A DNA stretch of 64,000 bases, taken from positions 4,569,501 to 4,633,500 of the forward strand of contig JAFCIZ010000001.1 in NCBI GenBank assembly GCA_017871115.1, written 5' to 3'. Source of the DNA: Cunninghamella blakesleeana. Its lineage: Eukaryota; Mucoromycota; Mucoromycetes; Mucorales; Cunninghamellaceae. Under the pieces are notes generated by a model. The model was not told the origin of the DNA. It saw only the letters and a program-made list of their open reading frames with translations, and did not search any database. A program made the translations under genes and the position numbers. Positions within the stretch are counted from its first letter, which is position 1; each line of letters begins with the position of its first letter. Below, one piece after another: positions 55,011-64,000 of this stretch.

Positions 55011-57835
55011 TCAATTTCCTACTTTATTACGTCTTCGTTTTTTTGATTCAAAATCATGCCAATCATCATTCATATTCAGTAAGCTAAAAAATAAAAATAA
55101 AAATAAATACAATAAATGTATGCAGGTCAACAAATTAAGAGTACTCTAATTTATGCTGTAAGTTGTTTTAAACTTTTTTTTGCTTTATTTTTATAAGCTT
55201 ACTTTGCTGGTAATAATGCAGTAGGCTCTTCAGTTTTAAAATAATCAAATTCTAAAGCTTCAGCAGCCGTTGGTCTGTTTTTAGGATCCATAGATAGTAA
55301 TGCCTCTGATAAAGCAAGAGCACCAGGTGTTAATATACTAAACCATAATAATAATATAAATTAAAATAAAATGATAATGATAAGTAATAAATCATATAGA
55401 TTAAATAGAGAATATGCATAAACTACCTTTTATAAGTATTTCTAAAAGAATTGGTATAAGTTACTTTGGGCCGAATTAATTCATACCATGGTAATTCTAC
55501 TATAGATGGCCATGTTTCTTTAGAAGGTGTACCCATGATTTTATAAATAGTATCTAGTTGTGATATTTCGTCTGTTCCATTAAAAATAGGCTTGCCAATA
55601 AAAAATTCTAACATAATACACCCTACTCCCCAAATATCTACAGCTGCATCATACGTAGTTGCTCCAAGTAACAATTCAGGCGGCCGATACCATAATGTAA
55701 TCACTCTATTCGTGTAATCCCCTGCTCTATTTTTATGAAATACTCTTGCAAGCCCAAAATCTGCTATTTTTAATTCACCTTTGTTATTAATCAGTAAATT
55801 AGAACCTATAAATATATACAAAATGAGAAATAAATAATTAGTGTCAGTGATATCATTGTCAGCATACATTACCTATGATCTATTATCTATTGTTAAAAAT
55901 TTATTACCTTTCATATCACGATGTAAAATACCCATTTGATGTAGATAAGCGAGTCCTTGTAAAATCTGCTGGGTTAATGATTTTGTATGAGCTGGTTCAA
56001 ATTTAAATTTTGGATGGCTTAATATCCCAGACAAATCATGATCCATGTACTCGAGACAAATATAAACCGACCCTATAGAAGTATGTACATATATGTATTT
56101 ATAATAAGCACATATCGAGTTTAGTATATATTTTTTAATAAAAATCTTTTATATACACATACATGGTACAATTCTACTTATTTATTACCTTTTGAAACGA
56201 GGATTTCCTGTAATTTAACGATTCGTTCATGTTTCAATTTCTGTAATAGTTTAATTTCACGCATAGCTGTTATAGGAAACTGTTTATATTATATATATAT
56301 ATATATATATATTATAAATACATTTAATATTATGAATGTTCCATTTCTTTGATATAACTTTAATAATTTTATTTAATTATTTATATATTACCCCTTCTTT
56401 CTCTGTTTTCATCCGGATTCTTTTTAATGCCATTAATTGTCCAGTTTTACAATTTCTAGCTTTATAAACCTTACTGTAAAAAAGAAAAGAAAAAAAAGAA
56501 ATAAAAAAAGGTATTATTAGCCCATCAGAAAATAGTAATAATAATAATAATAGTAATGTCTTTTATCTTTTTTTTTTTTTACCCATAAGTCCCTTCGCCC
56601 ACTTGACCAATTCGTTCAAATAAAATAGTAGGATCTTCAAAAGTTGGGTATGCACATCCAATATCTTTTAAATTATCATATAATACTTCTAAATCCCTAT
56701 TATATATGTTAATATCACTATGTTGAAGCGATTTAGGTATCTCTTCGGATGGTGGAGGTGGAGGTGGTGGAGGTGGTGGAGGAGGAGGAGGAGGAGGGGG
56801 AGGGGCATCGTCATCTAATGGTAAACCGGACTCTAATGGTAGTGGTGGTGGTGGCGGAGGGGGAGGAGGGACCGTAGAAGAATAGTATGTATTATGATGG
56901 TGGTTATAGCCATAATAGAGTGATGGATCATTAGCTATATTATGTTGGTTATAGTATGTATGATATTGATTGTATTGTGGTTGTGTATAATCCCATGTTG
57001 CTGCATTATTGTGATGATAGTAACCCCATTCGTCATGGTGCTGTGCTGTATAATGGTATTGTTGTGCTTCTATATGATTTACATTGGTAGTCAAGTTTTG
57101 GTTTGTTATGGTTGTTGCTGTTGTTACACTAGAAGTTTGTATATTTTGATTTATGGAAGTTTTATTAGAGTAAAGTACATCAGAATCTGTTGTTGTTATT
57201 TGTGGATTTTTTATTTCAGTCGTCTGTGAAATTAGACTAGTTGAAGATATAGTTGTAGTAGTATGTGTTAAAGTTGGTGGAGAAGGTTGCAAAGATAAAG
57301 ATACAGAGGCGTTTGTAGTTGCAGATGGCAATGCTTCTTTAGTAGATATTTTATTATTATTATTATTATTATTATGACTATTATCGTTATTATTAATAAT
57401 TGTAGTATTGGATTTGTTATTGTTTTCATTGGTATCATTTATAGATTCTGAATTGCGATGCCGATCCTGCTCACTAGTCGAATGTTTATCCTTTTTAATA
57501 TGACTTGATCTTCTACTACTACTTCTTTCCCTACTTGACCTTTCTTTACTACTATACTTTCTATCATGATGTCGACTTGATTCATAATGGCGATCACTTC
57601 GTCTACTTGACCTTTTTTCATCCCTATAATAATCCCTATCGTATTCACTTTTATCACGGTGCTTTCGTTTGTTATAATAGTAATAATAATCATCTTCTTC
57701 TTCCCGCCTCCGCTTCGAACTTGATGAGCTTTTCCTTTCTCTACTATGTGATGAGTGTCGAGATCTATGTGAATCATTACTTTTTTTTGTTGATCTTTCT
57801 ACATCTTTGGTTGACATTGTAGTATTTGAATCCAT
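55011..57835 (-). CDS. CTK1: CTK1/CDK12-type cyclin-dependent kinase, RS-, Asn- and Pro-rich N-terminus
   Basis: Complement of 55011..55083, 55203..55337, 55427..55805, 55908..56072, 56189..56279, 56392..56473 and 56583..57835 gives 725 residues. The kinase phosphorylates the RNA polymerase II CTD during elongation. Catalytic domain (about 395-690): IGQVGEGTYGKVYKARN, the PITAMRE cyclin-binding helix, LHRDMKGSNLLI, DFGLAR and VITLWYRPPELLLG (T-loop Thr in NRVITLW). The 390-residue N-terminus has an Arg/Ser/His/Lys-rich part like SR proteins (residues 10-115), poly-Asn, Thr/Ser-rich sequence, and two poly-Pro tracts (9 and about 17 Pro) near residues 310-350. It ends in a basic KKRRRNK. A 95-bp intron may lie in the 5' UTR. 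Confidence 0.93.
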
Positions 57836-58800
57836 TATCCAATAATTATCAAATATATATATTCAAGTGTATATTTATTTTATATATAAATGTATATATA
57901 AATAAATGTATATGTATATATAAATATATATATAGGATTGAAAAAGTAGAAAGCGTTACTTTGGTGCTTGGTCCTCTATTACAAACTTCTGTCAAAAATA
58001 AATAAATAAAGTTTTTTGTGTGTTAATAATTTATGTATAGTAATTGATTCTTGGAAATTTTTCTTTTCCTTTTCTTTTCTTACCGAACTATTCTTCTGTG
58101 GTAATATTACGCGCTTTATTCACTAAGGAATCAATATCAAAAGAAAAAAAGAAAAGAAAAGGTTTTTTTTTAAAAAAAAGGAAAAAAAAAATAGAGAAAA
58201 AAAAAAAAATTAAGTAGCGTTTTTAAAATTAAAACTCAACAAGAAAAAACTAATCAGTAATAAAACATTTATCTTATGTATATAGTCTTATAATACTATA
58301 TTTTATCCATAAATATAGTAGTCAACAATGATAATCATATAGTCGTAATAAAAATTCATAGTTTTAAAAATAAATTATCTTATCTTAGGAATATTATTAT
58401 TTTTAATTTACCTCTCAAGTTTTATAACCCACCTACATCCGAACAAAAGACTGCGGAAGTATTTCTTATTAAGACTTGTTTTTCAATAAGCACAGAAGTT
58501 ATATAATAATAAATGAAAAAGCCTAAGCTTACGCATATATATATGCATAAATGGTTAACATGATTAAATATTTTTGTATATACTCGAAAAAAAGAAAGAA
58601 ATGAAAAGATGTTCAAATTTTATTGATATATTTATAAGTAATAATGGTTAAATGTTATTGATGTTATATAATTAGTTATTTATGAAACAATATTTACATA
58701 TGACATTTAGTTACTACTATTATGAATATAATTATTACTGAAACTAGCCTAATATGATATAATTAACGTAATTGTTTGCTAAATTGATATGTATATATAA
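57836..58800. promoter_or_regulatory. Promoter side of the CDK gene with a candidate 5' UTR intron
   Basis: On the minus strand a donor (CG|GTAAGAAAAG, 58083) and acceptor (TTTTTGACAG, 57989) could splice out 95 bp upstream of the CDK start. Nothing else recognised in the remaining A/T-rich sequence between this gene and the WW-domain gene. Confidence 0.35.
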
Positions 58801-59446
58801 TTAGTGATGATGACCATGATGATGGTGACCATGGTGACCGTGTTGAGCATGTTGGCCATATGGGGCATGTTGGCCGTATGGAGCATGTTGGCCGTATGGA
58901 GCATGCTGGCCATGATGAGCATCATATCCGTAGTTATAGTTTGGAGGGGGAGGGGGAGGATAATAACCCTATTATATAATCAAACAAACAAACAAACAAA
59001 TAAATAAATAAAAATCAATATATAAACAAATAAGTAAAACAGTATAATTATATTATTTAAAATATACATAATAGATATTCAATTTAATTTACATTTTGAT
59101 GATTACTGCTACTACCATGGCCACCTAATAAACTTCCAATTAATCCACTAGCACCATGGCTACTACCATGAGAACTATGGCCACCATAACCAGTGTGATT
59201 GTTATGTTTACCTGATGATAGTTTTGATGCAGCCATTCTAAAAATAAAAGAAAATGAAATAATAAAAAGCAAAAATGAATATCATATTTTAATTATTAAA
59301 AATCTTGGCAATTTTTTTTCCTTTTTTTTTTAATATAATAGAGACACTTACGTTAATACAGCACCGCCCAATGCACCTTAGATAATAAAATAAAAATCAA
59401 TACATTAATTAAACTTTTTGTGGAAACACGCATACACGCATACACG

Positions 59447-59496
<50 letters not shown>

Positions 59497-60117
59497 TATA
59501 TATATATATATATCATTTTAAATGACTTACCTCCAAGAACGTTGGTTGGAAAACCACCACTGCTATTACCATGATGGCTACTGCTACCATGATTTGGCTT
59601 CATAAATCCAGATAAAAGAGCAGATCCCAATCCTCTGTCATTAGCCTCGGCTCCATTTCCTTCAGGCAAAGATGCGCCTGGTGTATTGCTATTATAAGAA
59701 GGGTAACTGGTATTATTATTGTTATTGTTTGTTGTATTAGCTAAGTAGCTATTACTTTCACCAGCACCACCAGAACCACTAACTGGAGTAGATTGCTGAG
59801 GAAAATTTACTGAAGCAGGCGATGGAGAAAAATTAGATGTTGTTGATTGAGGTGTATTAGTTGGTGTAGGAAATCCCATAGGTGAAGATAAATTGGAACT
59901 TGTTGGAACTTCCCATTGTGTTTTACCTGTAGCTTGTTCTACATAATAATAACGTTGTGATTGTTCATCCCAAAGTGCGATCCTAAAAAAAATAGCCCAA
60001 ATACATTTACATATATTATATATATTAAAAATAAGTAAATAATACATATAATAAATACAAAATAACTTACCATCCGGATGGCATTTGGGGTGGAGGATAG
60101 CTCGCGTTATTGGACAT
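58801..60117 (-). CDS. WW-domain protein with Gly-rich middle and His-rich tail
   Basis: Complement of 58801..58968, 59093..59237, 59352..59376, 59531..59982 and 60071..60117 gives 278 residues. The WW domain spans residues 14-42 (PSGWIALWDEQSQRYYYVEQ then ATGKTQWEVP) with both tryptophans; it binds Pro-rich peptides. A Ser/Asn/Pro-rich linker follows, then two small hydrophobic Gly segments (GLGSALLSGF, LGGGALGGAVLT) and GLIGSLLGGHG. The end has a Pro run, four QHAPYG/QHAQHG repeats and the tail GHHGHHHHGHHH, a plausible metal-binding stretch. Family beyond the WW domain is not recognised; such WW plus glycine-zipper proteins occur in fungi. An exon of 25 nt is needed to join the frames. Confidence 0.8.
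59450..59515. repeat. (CA)n and (AT)n compound microsatellite in an intron
   Basis: About 20 CA units followed by AT units (59454-59511) within an intron of the WW-domain gene. Confidence 0.9.
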
Positions 60118-60467
60118 TATATTATGTATATATATGTATATATTTAAAAAAGCAAATATGTGGAAGAAGAAAAATAAAGGAAAGAGAGATAAAAAAAATA
60201 TTTTTTTTAAATTAGAAATTATATTTAAATTTTGATTGGATAGTTTCTAAATTTAGCAACGTTTGCATCAATAATCAAATATACTAAAAGTAAAAAAGTG
60301 CTTAGTGCGTAGGTAAAATGTTACTAATATAACGTCAAGTTGGATGATCTTATGATCAGTCTAGATGATATAATTATTTTATTTTTATTTTTTTTATTAC
60401 ATATCATAATCGAAAATCATAATATTACACTTTTAATATTTATTTATAAATTATTATTATTATTATT
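60118..60467. other. Intergenic region between WW-domain and SCY1 genes
   Basis: 350 bp, A/T-rich, no gene or regulatory element recognised. Confidence 0.4.
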
Positions 60468-63400
60468 CTATCCTAAAGGGTCAAATATATTTAGGTTGGC
60501 TGCTTTATGTCCTTGTTGTATTGGATTTTTTTGTGTTGAGTTATTTGATGATGATATTGGTGTTAATAATCCCATATTGGAAGGCATGTTGTTATTAGTA
60601 CTATTGTTAATATTATTATTATTATTATTATAACTGTTAAATGAATGATGGCTACTTGTAGTTGAAAAGGAAGAGGTAGATGATGATAGTCCATTTAGAG
60701 CTGAGTAGTTAGAACCTGATGATGCTTGCTGTGCTTTATTGGGTTGAATTGATAAGTTTGCAAATGAGGATGATGATGGAGGGGGTGGAAGTGCAGGTGA
60801 TGAAAATAAAGAAGTATTAGATTGTGAAGGAGATGACATTGGGATGATAGGTTTAGTTAATGGGAACGTAGACATTGTTGGAGATGATGAAGTTGAAGAG
60901 GTAGACCATGCAGAACTCAATGGGCGTTGCTGCTGCTGCTGTTGTTGTTGATAAGAAAGAGGGGTCATGGGTCTTAAGGTAGTGGGCGTATTAGACGAAT
61001 TTAATGTAGGATAGGCTTGGTTTTTATCGGATGTTGACCATAGACTATTCGTATTTTTTGTACCATTTGTAGTAGTAGTAGTTGTTGCGATTGAGTTGGC
61101 CGAATTATTGTTAAAGGATCCAAATATATCATTATTATTTTTACTATTATTATTCAAGTTTGAGTTGCTATTGTTTCCTTGTACTAAAGATTCAAAAGAT
61201 ACATCTTCATTATTGGTCAAAATATCATTGTTTGCATTTTGAATTGTGGATTTGCTGACATTACGAGTTTGATCTTCTAAAGATTTAACTTCTTGTAAAT
61301 GTTTAGTATGTGCCTCCTCTACTCTAGTTGTAAGTTCTCGGATGGTTCGCATGAATTTTTTAAACTATTGAATAAAATAAAATACGAAATTGAGCTTACA
61401 TTAATCTCGATTATTTTTAATTTAACTTTCTTTTATATTCTTAGATATAATTTTTTACCTGGTCTACGTTTAATAATGGACCAAAACTCATACGCCATAA
61501 CTGAGGTAAAATTTCTGTAGCAACAATTTCCTTATCTAAATGTTTCCCCATTTCATCATATACTGCCAACGTAGCCAGCTAATTATATATATATATAATA
61601 TTAGTAAATCTTATTATTTTAGATAATTGTTATTATATATATATATATATACATATTAATTTACCATCACAGCTGGTTCTTTTGTTTTGATGTTTTTTAA
61701 AAGAGGTACTAATTTCTCTTGCATGGTATACTATTAATTAATAAAAAAAAGGAATCATTATTAAATTTTCTCTTTTTTATTAATGAAATGACATTTATTA
61801 TTTATATGATCTATTTTCAATATTTACCTTATCAACAACTTTAATCATAGAATGAAAACATATTAAAGTGCTAACTTTCACAGATAATACAGTTGTTTGA
61901 ACAAAAAGTGCTTGAACCCTTGGGAATAAAGAATTTTTAATAGTTGAATAATCCAGTGATTCACATAAAGTAGGTACAATACGTAATGCTTTTTCTTGAA
62001 CAACAATAGCAGGATTTTCCAAAGCAGCATAGACCAATGGCATGACATCTTTAATAATAATAAATAAATAAATATTAATATAAAAATTATTCGGATTAAT
62101 GATAAACTAATAAATACATACATCAATATAGTGTTATATGAATGTATATAAAATGATATTTACCGTCTCTAAAGATTTCACGTGGGGTTTTTGCTTGCAA
62201 TTCATCCAATTTATCCAAGAGTACAATCATATTTTGAGGTGGATCACGAATATTAAATACTGGTTTTAGTGATGGTAATACAATATCACAAAACTCCTTT
62301 TGAGATAATTGTTGGCCAATAAGAAAAATATTAGGAACAGTATATGGTAATAGCTGATGATCTTTAAGTTCTTCTACTAATGATGGTAAAATCTATTAAT
62401 TGATCGAATTTTTTTTTATAGAAAATGAAAATAACAATAATAATAGCCATTTTAAAAACAAATTTATATATAAAATTAATTACTTCATGCCTTATTATTG
62501 TAATTTTATATTATTTTACTTACTTTCCGTTTTAATACACGATCAGGGAATTGATTTAATACTCTAGCAAGCCCTTTCATAAATTGAGATTTTTCTTCAC
62601 GAGATTTTTCTGGAAAACTCTCTAAGAATTTCATTGTTGATACTAGAATATTATCAAAATATTTTGAGCTTTGAAATTCTAAAGAGGTGATGCGTTGAGA
62701 TGGTGTACGAACAAGTAATTTTCGAATAACATCTATATAAACAAAATAAAATAAAATAAATCAAAAAGTTTATTATACCTATAGCTGTTAACCCTTTTTT
62801 ATTTTTATTTTTATGGTTATCATTATTGTTTCATTTTTATTTTATTTATATTTTTTATTTCAATGTTTTTACCTTGTAAATGATAAGGTATATTTTTGTA
62901 ATCCATTGATCCAAGTGATTGAATTTTATTTTCATAAGTTCTTAAGCTATTAAAGGTCTGCATAATTGGCACGCCATTATTATGTATTGTATAAGCAAGG
63001 CATCCCAAAGAAAACATATCGTTAGCTTGAGTAATATCATTATTCAATACAAATTCGGGAGCTAGAAAATTAAACATTGATAAGTAAAATTAATTATCTT
63101 TTTATTTTATTTGAGCGATTTTTTATTTTATTTCTATTTCTTTTTTTTTTTTTTAATATGAATGTTACCAGCATAATCCAAATTAATTTGACATTCATCA
63201 GGAAGATATTCATTGTATTCAAAATAAGAGTTCGTTTCATCACCTTGGTTTAAAAAGATTCCAAATCCAAGTCCACCAATTTTCCAATCACCCTATATTT
63301 ATATCATATTCATTCGTTTATATTCCTCATGTCATATCACTCTGTTTCTATTTTTGTTATTATTATTATTTATTATACTTTTTCTTACCTTGGCATTAAC

Positions 63401-64000
63401 AAAAATAGCTTCTGGAGTTAAATTGTGATGTACTACCTTTGCATCATTTAAAAATTGAAGACCTTTTCCTACTTGCAATAATCCTTTTTGAATCTAAGAT
63501 ATACAAGTGTATAAATAATTAGCACTTTGATATACTGATGTCCATATATATATGCATGTATGTATTTATATAAAAATCCAATCATTTTATAAACCTTACT
63601 TCTAACTCATCCAAATCATACCCAGCTGTTTCAGTATCATACGAAGAATAGCTTTGTGCTTTTTTTACTAAATGAGCCAAGTTACCAGTCAAAGGTTCAG
63701 TTGCAAAAACAATAGAAGATCTTGATTCAGAGACAGGTTCAACCACTTCTAATATGGATGGATGTCTTAAACGTGCTAAATTACTTGCCTATGGATGTGT
63801 AAATGAATATATATAAGTAATTTGTGTATAAATGGTACTATATAGTAAATAAAATATTATCCTATTATTAATAATAAAAAAAATAAAATTACTTCTTTTT
63901 TTAATAAATCATAAACTTTATCGGTATCACTTTTTGATGCCCCACGTTCACGTTTAAAGGCTACATCTAAGGACTTTTTATCGAAAATCTGTTTAATATA
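60468..64000 (-). CDS. SCY1: SCY1/SCYL2-type pseudokinase, clathrin trafficking (5' end outside window)
   Basis: Complement of 60468..61364, 61459..61578, 61665..61730, 61828..62048, 62164..62392, 62524..62732, 62873..63061, 63169..63292, 63389..63493, 63600..63788 and 63893..beyond 64000. SCY1-like proteins act in trafficking between Golgi and endosomes and bind clathrin. The kinase fold is degenerate: the catalytic loop is VHHNLTPEAI (no HRD) and the DFG position is GLGFG, as expected for a pseudokinase, with APEFVLNNDI and MFSLGCLAY retained. HEAT-like repeats follow (LPSLVEELKDHQLLPYTVPN; MPLVYAALENPAIVVQEKAL). The tail is Ser/Asn/Gln-rich and ends LNIFDPLG, a clathrin/adaptor-type motif. 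The exon at the window edge may begin at about 63988 or run on. Confidence 0.9.

Noticed and set aside
58804..59007. Met-rich plus-strand frame (MMMTMMMVTMV...)
   Set aside because: Antisense of the His-rich tail codons (CAT/CAC) of the WW-domain gene.

Overview
This is a eukaryotic, strongly AT-rich window (roughly three quarters A+T by eye). It has many short introns (mostly 55-180 bp, GTAAGT-like donors, TAG acceptors) and poly-A/T and AT microsatellites. A Delta9 desaturase with a C-terminal cytochrome b5 domain, a single-subunit NADH dehydrogenase, a CTK1-type kinase and Ty3/gypsy retrotransposons point to a fungus, most likely an early-diverging one such as Mucoromycota; the phylum is inference. 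Mitochondrial proteins (aconitase, NFU1, NADH dehydrogenase) argue against the mitochondria-less AT-rich rumen fungi.

Left gene block (1-11413): a secreted or ER-luminal protein of unknown function (-), OLE1 desaturase (+), alternative NADH dehydrogenase (+), a Ca2+/calmodulin-dependent-type kinase (-), NFU1 Fe-S scaffold (+) and prefoldin subunit 4 (-). I rebuilt the exon-intron structures by hand. Every complete gene closes in frame across all its junctions, including one GC-AG intron in the kinase.

Middle block (11548 to about 42150): a nested LTR-retrotransposon province around two tRNA genes (Gly-GCC, Arg-ACG) and an intronless, divergent ARF-family GTPase. Two near-identical full-length Ty3/gypsy elements (A, plus; B, minus) have LTR pairs that look identical to each other. 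A third full-length element (C, minus) is a chimera with two different LTRs. There is a degenerate fourth copy (D), one solo LTR of the same superfamily, and solo LTRs of a second family with variable minisatellites. The elements have an unusual layout: gag, then protease-RT-RNase H reached by a canonical -1 frameshift site, then integrase as a separate downstream ORF, then a fourth ORF of unknown function whose 3' end runs into the LTR. Target-site duplications are 4 bp. Six nested insertions fall in an 81-bp part of host LTRs next to TATAAAA motifs, all in the host's orientation.

Right gene block (42923-64000): ARV1 (+), then on the minus strand a SET-domain lysine methyltransferase, a BAR-PH-ArfGAP-ankyrin protein, mitochondrial aconitase, a CTK1/CDK12-type kinase, a WW-domain glycine/histidine-rich protein, and a SCY1/SCYL2 pseudokinase that runs off the right edge. 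These are ordinary housekeeping genes. The most unusual biology is in the retrotransposon block: the fourth ORF, the split integrase, three LTR hairpins with one conserved loop on unrelated stems, and the self-targeting insertion hotspot.
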